A stretch of DNA of 64,000 nucleotides from NCBI GenBank assembly GCA_011316305.1, contig SAUG01000135.1:103344-167343 (forward strand). Direction: 5' to 3'. Each line of letters begins with the position of its first letter. Position 1 is the first letter of the stretch. The notes beneath the pieces were generated by a model. The model worked only from the letters and a program-made list of their open reading frames with translations. It had not been told where the DNA came from and ran no database searches. This DNA is from Rusavskia elegans (Eukaryota; Ascomycota; Lecanoromycetes; Teloschistales; Teloschistaceae). Below, in pieces: positions 34,877 through 47,205 of the stretch. The position numbers and the translations under genes are program-made.

Positions 34877-37800
34877 ATGTCTTCTTCCTCATGTCCTGTT
34901 ATTGATGACACCTTTGGTCCATACGCCGAAAGCTGCCGTGGTGGATTTGATTTCACCCTGCTATTCCAAGAGAGCATACTGTCAATTCTGCCACTATGTA
35001 TCCTCCTTCCAGTCGTACCTTTCCGAGTCTTATACCTCGTTCGACGAACTATCAAAGTGGACAGGAGAGTGCTACTGCCCTCGAAACTGGTATGATTGAC
35101 AGCGTCACTCTCTTGATTTTATGACTCGGAGCCTTGAAAGCTGATCAGGCTACGCCCTCAGGTCTTGTACGCATGTTACGCTGTACTGCAGATCGCGCTC
35201 ACAGCGCTCTGGGCAAACCCGGCTGCTATCAGAACCAGAACCACCATCCCTAATGCCGCTGTGACACTTGTCGGCTTTCTTGCCCTCGGCGTTCTCTCCT
35301 CCGTGGAGCATCAGCGGACTCTCCGCCCGTCCATACTGCTCGAGTTCTACCTGCTCTTCTCGCTGCTCTTCGACGCTGCAAAATTGAGGACACTATGGTT
35401 ACAAGGCTACAACAATAATCCTGCCATCGTCTCGACTCTTGCACTGGCCGTGAAGTTTTTACTTCTCGTTGCCGAGGCTCAGACAAAGCAGAAATCCCTG
35501 CGCGTTGAATGGAAATCACAATCACCAGAAGCAACAAGCGGTCTGTTTGGCAAGTCATTGTTCCTATGGCTGAATCGACTTTTCCGCCGAGGCTATGCCA
35601 ATTCGTTGTCTGTGGAGGATCTTCTCCCGCTGGACAAGCATCTCACCGCTGACTACCTTTACGACAAGCTTCATCAGCCTTGGGCGAATTTAAGCAAGAA
35701 ATCCCCGCGATCGTTACTGATGCTCTTCTTCGGTAGATTGAAGTGGCGGCTCCTTGCGGCTGTCCCACCTCGTCTGGGGCTCATTGGCTTTAAATTTTGC
35801 CAGCCTTTCTTGATTGAACGTGCTCTCAGTTTCAATCGGCAGCCCATCGATCAAAGCTCCACCAATCAAGGTTATGGCCTGATCGGTGCCTACTTCCTCG
35901 TCTACGCCGGGATAGCTGTCACAACAGGGCAGTACCAGCACCTGACCTATCGCTCCATCACCATGGCCAGAGGTGGGCTAGTCTCTATGTTGTTCGCCAA
36001 GATCGCGTTTGTGAAAGCCAATGCTGCGGACCCGGCCTCGTCGTTGACGTTGATGAGCGCTGATATTGAACGTATCACGAACGGGTGGCAGACAATGCAC
36101 GAATGCTGGGCCAGTGTCATCGAGATTGGCGTTGCCATCTACTTGCTCGAGCGACAACTTGGAGCGGCTTGTGCCATCCCTCTTGGAGTGGCTATAGGTG
36201 AGTGGAATTGGTATAAAAGATGACTTGTTTGCTGATTCACCGTCAACTAGTGTCTTTCCTTGGATCCTTGTTCGTCATGAACCTCGTGGTAAAGCGCCAG
36301 GGGCTTTGGCTGGAGGCAATACAAAGACGAATCAGTGCGACGGCCAAGATGCTGGGTTCCATGAAGAGAATCAAGATGTGCGGCTTGAGCGACACTCTCT
36401 TCGACAACATCCATGACTTGAGGAAAGAAGAGCTGGACATCTCGAAGGGATTCCGAAGGTTACTCATCGGGAGCATGTTTTTCGCTTTCACGACTCCCGT
36501 CTTCGCACCAGTCCTGACTTTCACTGTCTTTGCCCTCATAGCGGCCAGAAGCGAGAGCGAGAGCACGTTAGACACCAGTAAAGTATTCACATCGCTTTCG
36601 CTTTTTGCGTTACTAGCCGAACCATTGGCTATCTTGATCATGGCTATGATGGCTTTTGCCGGCTCGGTGGGATGCTTTGCTCGCATCCAGAAGTTTTTAG
36701 AAACGGATGAGCATACGGACAAACGTCTCCGATCCCCTACCGATAACGACAGCCTCAACGCTTCCTCTGCCATCGAGAGCTCGACCAGCAGTATGGCGTG
36801 GACGGAGAAGTCAGTCAGCACTGTTGCGTCGGAAAGACCTCTGTTGCCGTTCACCAGAGCCTCGGGCGGCGACGCCCTCTCGGTGGAGGGTGGTAGCTTT
36901 GGGTACGATACCGACAAAGCAGCCTTGATATCATCCATCCAAGCAAAGATACCCCGAGGCAAGCTTACGATGGTCGTGGGTCCGGTCGGATGTGGTAAAA
37001 CGACTCTGCTAAAGGCTCTTTTGGGAGAGGTACCCACGCTCGGAGGATCGATCAGGTGCCTTGGCGGCGAAATAGCCTACTGCGACCAGTCGCCGTTCCA
37101 CATGAACGGGACGGTCCGAGAAAGTATAATTGCTTTCTCGGAAGTGGATGATCGATGGTACGGCACGGTGGTGAAGGCATGCGCGCTGATCGAGGATCTC
37201 CGACAGATGCAGCTAGGGGATCACACCCGAATCGGCAGCAAGGGGGTTGCATTAAGCGGCGGTCAAAGCCAGAGGATTGCATTGGCGCGCGCTGCATATG
37301 CTCGCCACGATATCTGCATGTTAGATGACGTTCTGAGTGGCTTAGACACGGACACTGAACACCAGGTGTTCCACAACCTCCTCGGCTTGGATGGGCTGTT
37401 CCGTCGCCAGGCCACTACAGTCATTCTCACTAGCTCTTCCAGTAAAAGGCTTCCCTACGCTGATCATATCATCGTCCTCAACGACACCGGCCATATCGAA
37501 GAACAGGGCAGCTTTGCAGAACTCAATGCCAACGGCGGCTACGTTTCAAGTCTGGACTTGCCTTCGGCAGACTGGAGGACGCGAGACTATGGGGTCAGCA
37601 CCTCGAGCCTGGATCACCTGTTATCCGCCCCTTCTCAGGATTTCATCCCTTCTCTGCCGCCGACCAAAGAGATCATCGAAGAAGCAGAGGCGGAATTCGA
37701 AGCCAACAAAAGGACAGGGGATCTTTCCATCTACGCCTTCTATGCGAAATCGGTGGGCGTCTTCGCCGTGGTAACTTTTGTGGTTGCAATCAGCGCATAT

Positions 37801-39559
37801 GTCTTTTGCATATCATTTCCGCAGATATGGCTGGGCTGGTGGGCTGCTGCAAATGCAAAGGCACCGAATGACAAATTGGGATACTGGCTCGGCATCTACG
37901 CGCTCCTGGGGGTGGGAGGCCTCTTATCGGTCATCATAAGCTGTTGGCAGATCATCATCACCATGGTACCTCAGTCCGGAGCCAACTTTCACTGGAAGCT
38001 CCTCAACACAGTATTCCGGGCCCCCATGTCGTTCTTTGCAACCACCGACACCGGAATTACTCTCAACCGCTTTTCCCAGGATCTCCAACTCATCGACATG
38101 GACCTGCCCATTTCCGCACTCAACTTCTTCACGACCTTCCTGTTGTGTGTTGCCCAGATTATCCTTATCGGAGTCGCGTCCGTGTATGCCGCGGTATCGT
38201 TCCCCATATTCATCATCGTGTTGTACTTCATCCAGAAGTTCTACCTGCGCACCTCGCGACAGCTGCGTTTCCTCGATCTCGAGGCCAAATCCCCGCTGTA
38301 TTCTCAATTTACCGAGATGATGGCGGGTTTGATGACCGTCCGCGCTTTCGGCTGGCAAAAGGCTCTGGAGAAGAAGAACCGCTTCTTGCTCGACCGGTCT
38401 CAACGGCCGTTCTACCTCCTCTTTGCTGTACAACGATGGCTGCAGCTGGTTCTGGACCTGCTCGTCGCCGCCGTCGCAGTGATGTTGATAATCCTGGTGG
38501 TTGAGCTCAGAGGGTTCCTCAGCGGTGCCTATGTGGGTGTAGCATTACTCAACATCATTCTCTTCAGCCAGCATCTCAAGCTCGTCCTCCAATATTGGAC
38601 CATGCTCGAGATCCACATTGGTGCAGTCTGCCGTGTGAGAAACTTCTCCGCGACCGTCGCAACCGAGGACAGACCAACCGAGACCGAAACCCCACCGACA
38701 GACTGGCCTGCACAAGGTGCCGTCGACTTTTACGGTATCGGCGCCAGCTACGACGGCGCCCGCAACGTTCTAAAAGACCTGACGCTATCCATCCAGCCCG
38801 GCGAAAAGATCGGCATCTGTGGCCGAACAGGCAGCGGCAAGAGCTCCCTCATCCAGGCCATCTTCCGTATGATCGAGCTAAGAACCGGCTCCATCGTCAT
38901 TGACGGCGTCGACATCTCTACCATCCCTCGCAAGGAAGTCCGGTCCCGCATTATCGGCCTCCCACAAGACGTCCTTCTACTAAGCGGAACGGTCCGGCTC
39001 AACGTCGACCCCTACAAGCAATCCAGCGACGCGGCCATCATCGGTGCACTACAAGACGTCCGACTATGGTCCAACATCCAAGAAAAAGGGGGCTTAGACG
39101 TTCAAGTCGATGATGTCAACCTCTCGCATGGACAGAAGCAGCTTTTCTGCCTCGCACAGGCGCTTTTGAGGCCGAGTTCCATCCTTATACTTGATGAGGC
39201 TACAAGCAGGTACGTCCCCTCCCTTTTCCAATCCCTCCATCTTTCCTATATACAACAACCCTTTTCCCCTTCCTTCCTACCATCCCTCTTTCTCAGAAAA
39301 TCCCCCACTAACACCCACGCTCTCTCATAGCGTCGACGACGTAACCGACGCCCTAATCCAACGCATCATCCGACAAAAGTTCGCCAAACACACCATCATC
39401 GCCGTAGTCCACAAGCTAGAGACCATCATCGACTTCGACAAAGTCGCCGTCCTGCACAATGGGGTGTTGATGGAATACGAGAATCCCCATACGCTGCTAG
39501 CGCAGGACGGAAGTCGGTTCAAGCAGTTGTATACGGGGAGTGATGCGCCGAGGAGTTAG
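34877..39559 (+). CDS. Full-length ABCC (MRP-type) ABC transporter, likely peptide exporter
   Basis: Exons 34877-35089, 35162-36197, 36251-39209 and 39331-39559 give 1,478 aa. Introns of 72, 53 and 121 nt are GT-AG (phases 0, 1 and 2). The start opens with a C..IDDTFGPYAESC motif typical of fungal TMD0-containing ABCC proteins; an in-frame ATG 18 nt upstream is less likely. Layout: TMD0 (to about 250), TMD1, NBD1 with GPVGCGKTT (about 661), LSGGQSQR (about 751) and MLDDVLSG, then TMD2 (about 910-1200) and NBD2 with GRTGSGKSS (about 1274), LSHGQKQ (about 1374) and ILDEATS. NBD1 has Asp in place of the catalytic Glu, as is usual in ABCC proteins. Divergent placement beside the NRPS suggests export of, or self-protection from, its product; that is inference. 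Confidence 0.94.
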
Positions 39560-40499
39560 TCATGGGTCGTTGTTCTAAATAGACGAGGATAAGGAACGGA
39601 GGGGAAATGAAGGTGAGGGAAAAAGGGGGAATAAAAAGTTTGGGACATGTTAAGGGGGTGTACATGTGGATCTGTTAGGGGGTGTACATGAGAATGTTTC
39701 GCTTCGATTTTCCCGTCCTTTAGATGATATGTCAATGTCACAACACATAATGTTTGCGCCATATCTTAGCTACCACCATTCATTCGTTACTCTAATGCAT
39801 CGCTACCATATCACCCTTCCCATCTCTCTGCCCAACACTCAATTCTCTTTACCACATCGCTCTCGTCACCACTCTGGCCATATCCCTTATAGAAAATAAC
39901 TCATCGATCTCACACTATCACCTCCCCGCCACTAAATTGCAGCATACTATAACGCCGGTTGCTCATTGGCAGATCTACTAGTAGATCTGCTGCGATTAAC
40001 CAGCTCGGGCTAGACCCATAGGGCTAGCCCTTGGCTTGGCATTAGGCCTACTTCCTTCTTGATAGTCATAATCAACAGTATTATAACCATACCTCCACTA
40101 CTGTACACTCGCTTCCAATAAAGGTGGGGAATCGCAACAAGACGGAAGTTCCATTACATATCACGGGGTGAGGCAACGATCGGCACTAGGTAAACTCCGG
40201 TCCATTGTACGTAAGATAAATTGACTTACGATTCGCTTTTATTATCCACTTCAGTCTTGCTGGGAGCTGGCCAGTACAGGATCTTTTATTATTGCTTGTA
40301 GAAGAAGCTTGTTTCGTATCGAGAGGCTTGGCGTTCGAAGTCTTGGATCAGATCTTCTGCTATCATGAATGCGATGTTCATAAGGAGATGAGCATCACAG
40401 GGACGTCGTCCTGCATACACCAGAAATTATAAAGAATATGACCTACTCCAAATCACAACAGACCCTTTAGCCGCGGACGGTTCAATGTTGAGTTTTAGA
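39560..40499. other. Intergenic, no gene seen
   Basis: AT-rich 3' flank of the transporter gene. I see no coding region or recognisable element beyond small palindromes near 40020. Confidence 0.45.
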
Positions 40500-41733
40500 C
40501 ACATCCACGTCCGAGAGCGCTATGATTGCAAAAGCTACGCATAAACGCGTTTCCTCGCCTGGGAACAGCCAGTGTCCAGTATTTCATGGAAAAGAAGAGT
40601 AACAACCTGAGCTTATCGGACGTTAGGACTGATCCCCAGGGTTTTGTCAGTCTTGGTATTGATTTTTCTAGACTTCGGAATAGATTTCCCCAGAGAATCA
40701 AGTCAACTCAATGATTTGCCTGTCTTCGTCCCGTATGCAGAGGTCCAGGAATTCCTATTTCGGACTCAACCCTGTGACATATCTACCGCAGATATTCAGC
40801 TACACCCGATGCTCATCTGGCTTTGTAGTCGTATCCATTAAGCACAGATCTATTTCAAATGACTGACATTCGATACCTCGGACCACAGCTTTGTCTGCTG
40901 GGACCCTTTATCTACAGCGAGCCAAGGCAAACACCCACACGATCTCGTGTTTTCTTGGGTATCTACGGACGTCAAATCGGAAAATGTCCCAGATCACGGG
41001 GACGCGAAGCAAGAGGATTTTGAGTGGCACGCGAGGTTCTTAGGATGGGGTTCTTGGTTGGCGTATCTTATCTGTTCCCTTCGAATGCTCTCTGGAGTTG
41101 CCGATGGGGCCGTTATTCGGTTGTCAAGGTCGTATAAGGAGAAAGAGCATTTCGAGGTGCCGAAGCAGTGGTATGAGGAGCGTTTGGATGGGCGATGTGC
41201 TCTCGACGAGTAAGTAGTTTTCGGAACCCTTTTACCCCAGTCCCGTTTGACACTGAAGTTATCCCTAGCGAGCAAGGCACTCGAGACCCTCGATTGACAC
41301 GTCAATCAATAGTCTGCTAAGGCATGGAATACGCATTACTACTGTCGATTTCATCTGTATTTCCGAGGCAGCTGCAATGCAGCTAGGCTGACTCCGAGAT
41401 TTACTGCAGGGAGGATCAGGTTACGGTTGATGTGCGATGGTATTTCAGACATCCGCCGAAGAATGTCAAGAGGGGTGCAAGGGATGTGTGGATCGTGCGA
41501 TGAGGATGAAAAACGAGCGTGAGGAGGTGTTGGAACGGACTCGATGGGACGAGGCACAGGAGCGGCGTCGATCGAATGAGGATCTTGAGACGTGGGAGCG
41601 ATTCCCGAGTCCGAACACTCTTGAATTGACGCCGTGGGATCAGAAGACGAAGTGGTGTATGGAAGGTTTGGAATGGTGGTTTGGAGAGAAGTGGGGAAAT
41701 AGGGTCTTCCACTGGATCTTCTCTAGGAGTTGA
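40500..41733 (+). pseudogene. Broken F-box/2EXR-like family gene
   Basis: The region aligns over most of its length with the intact gene at 42324-43298. In one frame, IDFPRESSQLNDLP and MLIWLCSRIH are followed by in-frame TAA (40839) and TGA (about 40860), after which the same frame resumes with FEWHARFLGWGS and KQWYEERLDG. Upstream, KLRINAF...GTASVQYF lies in a different frame, so a frameshift falls near 40610-40640. A GTAAGT donor at about 41211 and a CTGCAG acceptor at about 41409 splice to EDQVTVDVRWYFRH, matching the paralogue's C-terminal block. A last frame (41437-41733) with ECQEGCKGC and a charged tail needs a further shift. The two stops could come from CAA and CGA by C-to-T change. 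Confidence 0.72.
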
Positions 41734-42323
41734 AGGTGTAGAACATGGTGTCAAATGATACCGTTTGTGGAACCAGATGATGGCTGGAATACACGGAAGA
41801 AGCTGGAGGTAGGGTGGTGGTAGATATCGAACAGGCACTGCTGGAAAACATATGAAATTGTTGGACTGAAGGCACGGTGGCGAAATAGATTAGGAGCATA
41901 ATACAAGCAGTGATTATGCATAGGACTTCACGGCGACAAAAGACACTTGGATGATATGCAGCTAATTGTATGGTCTTCATTTTATATGAGAGGAAATTCT
42001 ATGATCACACCCGGTTTGAATACATCACTAAGCCCGTAAACATGCTCATTCAGAAGCAAGGATTCCAAATTGTAAGAAGCCTCGAGATCAGTCAAGAATT
42101 CGTAGTCCTGGTTATCAATGGTGATTAAGCACAAAGAAACAGAACCAACATCCAGAGAGGTGAACCGACCCGTTCTTTGTTTTGGTCGAAACCCCCGTAG
42201 GAATCAGTGCACCTGGCTGGAGATCCAGCATCATCGTAGAGGCTCATTAACCTAACATGAGTAGCCTTTCCTCTATCATCATCTCTACATTAAATCCACC
42301 ACGAGGTTCTCCAAACCCTGCCG
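41734..42323. other. Convergent intergenic region
   Basis: Lies tail-to-tail between the broken plus-strand copy and the intact minus-strand gene. It carries a short sequence near 42030-42110 that is repeated near 43565-43650. Confidence 0.4.
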
Positions 42324-43298
42324 CTACTGATGTGTTCTCTCCATCGTAAATTCCATATCTCGGGGACACTCGTCTTGGCAGCATCCTACCTGACCATAAG
42401 CGTGGTTGAACTCCCATCTACATTCCCTCACAGTGCGGTCGTCTTCGTCGAAGAGGGAACCTCCTTGTAGACGCTCTTCATACCATTGTTTTAAGAGCGT
42501 GTAGGAAGCTTTATCTTCGCAAGAGCGAGGTACGTTGATCACGGCTTTGTCGGTGACGGCGGAGAGCATTTGCAGTGGACTTATAAGACGGGCGAAAGAA
42601 GAGTAAAAACCTGCGGCCCAGGCTTCATACTCGAAGTTGCGTTGCGTGCCGTCAGAGCCGACCATTTCGGGCGGAATGTTGGATGCTGAGTCGTCAGTGT
42701 ATTCCCAGATAGGGATCTCCCTGAATAGCGGATGATCGCATTCGTGTCCGTCGGCTTGTACCCATTTCCCAGAATGCTGCTCTGTGAAGTCAATCCGCAG
42801 GCATTTGAAGTGGATCTTGGACCGGCGTATAAGGCCACACAGCCAGAGGAGGTTTTGGTAGATGCGCTCGCCATATAGCGGGAGAATAGTTGGTTGAACT
42901 TCGATAACGAATTCTTTGATAGAGGTATAGGGCAAGATAGGTAACGTGTTCAGCTGAGAGGATGCTTTAAGGAAGTCGTATCCGGCGGCGTAGATAGCGA
43001 GGACGAATATCTTTTGATGGTAGAGGTAGGCGGTACCTTCGGTGTGGAGCTGGCGGTTTACGCGAAGGATCTGGGGGGAGAAGGCGTCATCGTAGTCTTG
43101 TCGCCGGAAGCTGTATGAGGATTCTTGTAGGGGTGTTATCCAGTTGCAGGGATTGCAATTTCGAGGGATACGTTCGTTGTGTGGGCTATGTTCTCTTGAA
43201 CAGGTAATAACCGAGCCGGAAGGAAGCAGATAGCTAAGAATATGAGTCCGGAGCTCAGCAGGGAGGTCGAGGAGGCGGAAAGGCTGGTTGGAGGCCAT
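42324..43298 (-). CDS. F-box/2EXR-like protein, intact paralogue, 324 aa
   Basis: A single exon. The start is set at the Met of MASNQPF (43298) because the 541-aa paralogue begins MASQEYS; an in-frame ATG at 43310 would add four residues. The N terminus has an F-box/2EXR-like helix (LLDLPAELRTHILSYLLP), then LRVNRQLHTEGTAYLY, a signature of large Pezizomycotina families that usually lack known function. The C terminus holds a few Cys (VGCCQDEC). The protein may be a substrate adaptor if the helix is a true F-box, but that is unproven. Three relatives occur in this window, two of them broken. Confidence 0.8.
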   Translation of the reverse strand: MASNQPFRLLDLPAELRTHILSYLLPSGSVITCSREHSPHNERIPRNCNPCNWITPLQESSYSFRRQDYDDAFSPQILRVNRQLHTEGTAYLYHQKIFVLAIYAAGYDFLKASSQLNTLPILPYTSIKEFVIEVQPTILPLYGERIYQNLLWLCGLIRRSKIHFKCLRIDFTEQHSGKWVQADGHECDHPLFREIPIWEYTDDSASNIPPEMVGSDGTQRNFEYEAWAAGFYSSFARLISPLQMLSAVTDKAVINVPRSCEDKASYTLLKQWYEERLQGGSLFDEDDRTVRECRWEFNHAYGQVGCCQDECPRDMEFTMERTHQ

Positions 43299-46200
43299 CT
43301 TCGCAGGCATTTAGGGCATGAACTGGATGGAGTTGAGACTATGGGATGTGCAAGAGAATACGATCATCGATTGCAGTAACTTGAGCTGGACACTGCTCTG
43401 TTGAAGAGAAAGAGAGCATATAGGAGAACGAGCCTGGATGGGGTAGAACTGATTTAAAGGACTCTTTGCAAGTGATGAAGCTATATGTAACAAGCTGAAC
43501 AGATGGCTAGGAGTGACCGTAAATCATACATCAGTTTTTGCTAGGGAAGACAGTGACTCACTAAGTGTAGAGCTAAACATGCTCATTCATGAGCAGGGAC
43601 TGCACGTGCCAACAAGGTCTCGAAATTGATGACAGGAACCTTTGTCCCTAGCAGTTGAAGTAGATGAAGGACAAAGCAACAATACTCGACGGTGTAAAGC
43701 ATATGAATCTGAGTCTTTGTCGTCATGTATCCGAGGCTTTTCTGAAGTGGTATCTCGGTAAGACTCGACTAAAATCTTATGAAACTCAGTGCACTCACTT
43801 AGACATCCGATAATCCTGTAGGGTTCCTGTTAAAATTCACTACTTCGACCCAGCGAATCACCAACCCTTCGTGCTCGTTTATACAGGCAACCGTATAAGT
43901 CCTATCCTCCGTAAACATGCCGCAAACCTAATCAGCATCTAGACAGTCGGAAGCTGGGGAATAATAGGTTAATCAATATTGCCCCTGTATTTAGTTAATT
44001 TTGGTTTTGGTTTTGGTTTTGGTGCCCGGTAAACCAGTGGTTCGGTGAGCAAATCAAGCGTTAGTATACCAGTATTGAATACACGGTAGCAGAACTTGTA
44101 CCCCAGTTCAATTGACGCAAATAACGGTTCCTTGGAATTTCAATTCAAATTTGCTCAGCAATATGACGCATCCTTCCACCGAATTGCCCCTGAATATCTC
44201 GGCTAGTTGACAAAAATTGTCTAGTAAATAATAAGTATACTATGGCTGTCGAGGACTTGGTAGCATCAATCGATTATTAGACAGCCTCGATAACCCCATT
44301 CATTGCGTTCATTCGTGCACCCTTCGGTTGGAGACTGCTACAACGAGCTTCAAGACGGCGAATCAACGAGGGTCCATTGAGAGGCCGCGTTTCTTTAGAG
44401 ATCTGGGTGATAAACCTTGGGGAGGGCCCCAAGGGTGCCAGGAATTGCAGCGGAGGTAGGGTGAGAACCTGACTGACACTCGAATTGCTATTGGTGAGAG
44501 AATGTGTTGCCAAAAAATACGTCCTGATCTCGTGACGCTTCCCCCGTTCAGCTTAAAGGGGGCCACCAATGAGTGATGCATACCGAGTGGGTTGGCAGCA
44601 GTCTCTGGCAATTCTCGTTCCACACGAGTACCACGCAATCGACATACCGTTTCTACCGACTTCCATATGCATGGATGAAGGCGATGAAGTCTATTGGGCA
44701 TGAATGAAACAGTTCTCGTCGCTGCAATTGGTGCAGTTGGCCCAGGCTTGCAATGACCCTCGGGTATTGACTTCTCCCGCTGGTGCCGCCCACTGGTGGC
44801 GTTGAGAAAAGCCTGCAGGTGTTAGGTTTGAGCTGCGCGTTCCACCCTGGAATGCAATCTTGCTGTGCTTTTTGTATATCAGTTGAGAAGACAGCTCACA
44901 GTAGGTTTGGTCCAGGACTTCTCGTTGCATCGTCGTCAAGTTCCCTCCGGGCGAATGCTGCCATGGTTCATTCGACATCAAAAGACCATGAACGCCAACT
45001 CTGCAAACCCATGTCATATTAGGCCCAGTACCGCTCCACTATATCGGCAACACCATCCCTCTTAACCTCAAAAAGCCCCGAACTCTTTACCCCGTACCCG
45101 TACCGTTCCGGTCCATTCTTATCAACAATGATATGTGTCAAAGTGTTTACTCCCACGCCCTCCTTGCTCCTCGAAAGGATATTGATCCCCTCGGGTGAAG
45201 ATCGTTTTCTGGAACCATGTTATAGCCTAATCTTCCCCTTCTCCCCATTCGTTGGACCAGTCGACAAATCCCCAATGACTGCCCTCGATCTTCAGCCATC
45301 CCTTTCCTCGCCAATCCCTGTCCCCGTCGCTGGGAGTGTCGGTGCCTTGGATCGTTTGTTCTTGTCGGAGGTGAGGGTTTGGTATTGGACCGAGTCGTTG
45401 AGGCTGGGGATTGAGCTGGCTTCGGCAGGGCGGGATGGGGGGGAGCGGGGTGTAGGTTATGTGGAGGTTGCGCTTGTTTTTTATATGGGGAGGGTGCTGT
45501 AGTTCACGTGCCAGGTGCCGGTGAGGAAGGAGGCGGGAGGAGGCGGAGCCTCGCGTGAGCAAGAGTGTGCAAAAATGTCGCGTGTCATGGTTTGTGGGTG
45601 AGCTCCGTCACCATCGTTGAGGTCGACTCCGACGTTGTATGTTGTGATGGCTCTTAGCCTGCTTCGGATGAACACTTCACAGCTTCACAGCAACATCTCT
45701 GTCTACTCCATTCTTGACGTCGCAGACACAACACCTCCGATCCTGAACGACAAACCGAAGCTCGGCAAGGAACCCAAGTTCCCATGCCGATGCTTCAGAG
45801 GACAATACTCAAGTCCAACATAACGGACGATAGCAGCGAAGCAGCAGTAAGGGGTGCATAGGGATAGAACACTAATGACGAAGAACGCTGTGATACTTCA
45901 GTAAATGCGTGATGTATGTTCTAACATTGTCTCCTGAACCGACATTTTTATGGCAGCCGTCTTTAATTCGCCTCCATAAATCGCATCTTTAGATCCATAT
46001 CCCAGTCTGCTCTCCAGTACTGCTACCAGCCCAACACATCTGGTTTGAAACTTCCCACACCGTCAGTCTCTGTCGCGAAAACGCTTCTGGAAATTTCGTG
46101 AGTTTACAGAAGTGGTTGTGTGGTGAAAATCGAGGCCAGTATTATGATACAAAGGGTGATGGTGAAGAGAATCCTGCGGCGACTAGAAAAAAGCCTGTAT

Positions 46201-46795
46201 GACATGCAGCTAAATATATGTTCTGAGCGGCTTCGAATCAACGCGCTGGTCTTCAACTGGGCCACACATTTCGCCGATCTCGTACGCTTCGCTTGGCTAC
46301 GAGGTTGCCAGGGGTCTGTGCTGCATCATCAGTTTAATATATAGGTCTCTTGGTATGCCTGTTTTGAATCCGCCGCCCCATCGTGACGACGGTAGTCCCA
46401 TGGTGAAAAAGACCCGTAGGAGGCAAGTATTGCAATGGCCTCAACAACCACTTGAATAATGGGTCAGGCCCAGGGAATAGCGATAGCATTCGATTATGCT
46501 CGGCCTTGAGGGTGGATAATCAACTTCTCTTATTAATTTGATTCGAATGGGATTCGAATGTGGGGTTCCTGGCCCGAATAATCGTTTACTTCCCTGTGGC
46601 ACAGTACTGTAGCCTTTGTAGTGATGAAAGCGCGCAATTGATGGTATTGCACATGTCGATTAGATTATCATGGCACCGACATCCAGGAGTATAATCGCCA
46701 AAGGGGATCACACGGATGGTAATTTGTCCCGCGCTGCCACAGGGAAAGGCAGGCATCTGTTTTAAGTTTTCGGTATGACTATTCCATCGGAGGAA
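43299..46795. other. 3.5 kb gene-poor region
   Basis: No supported gene. A plus-strand frame at 45128-45502 and minus-strand frames at 44277-45017 have no recognisable family character. The region contains the TTTTGG repeat at 43999 and a repeat shared with 42030. AT-rich patches suggest decayed repeats. Confidence 0.45.
43999..44022 (+). repeat. Microsatellite (TTTTGG)4
   Basis: Four perfect copies of the 6-bp unit. Confidence 0.9.
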
Positions 46796-47205
46796 CCTAA
46801 TACGACGGCCTGAGAGATGATCATCCAGTTGCGACGGCGGTACATTATGTCTGTACCTTCACCATGGAGCTGGCGATTGACTCGAATGATGGCGGTGTGA
46901 CATTCGTCTCCATCAAGACGATAGCTACATGGCATCTGAGGTTGTTGACCGCGGAAAGCTCATGATGGATCTCCAATGGTCCAATTGCGACGTCGGTACG
47001 GTTCCGAGGTCTTTAGGTCGGGATCGATAGTCGGCTCGTTTGGAAGTAAGTATCTGAGGACGTAGGTACGCAATTCGAACGGTAGTTGTAGAAGAGTACT
47101 GGGCCCGGTGGTATATCGCATGGGAGGTACAATGCCGTGTTTGTTTGACGCTGATGGTGCAATATTGGGGGCTACTTCTACTGTACGAGAAACCGCAAGA
47201 TCCAT
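46796..47205 (-). pseudogene. Truncated F-box/2EXR-like family fragment with in-frame TGA
   Basis: Minus-strand translation gives LLQLPFELRTYVLRYLLP, the family's N-terminal helix, up to a TGA at about 46961. The same frame resumes with CSYRLDGDECHTAII, then RVNRQLHGEGTDIMY, matching the second conserved block (RVNRQLHTEGTAYLY in the intact gene). The frame then runs out with no counterpart to the C-terminal two thirds. YRRRNW is encoded both before and after the stop, hinting at a small internal duplication. A single stop plus 3' truncation makes this a dead copy. Confidence 0.68.

Noticed and set aside
36243..37037. 264-aa minus-strand frame opposite the ABC transporter
   Set aside because: Shadow frame; the plus strand carries the full transporter with Walker and signature motifs.
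45128..45502. Plus-strand frame ending GYVEVALVFYMG, faintly like the end of the secreted protein at 6018-6644 (GEVALVMWRED)
   Set aside because: The match is under ten residues and the rest is Pro/Leu/Ser-rich with no alignable structure or signal peptide.
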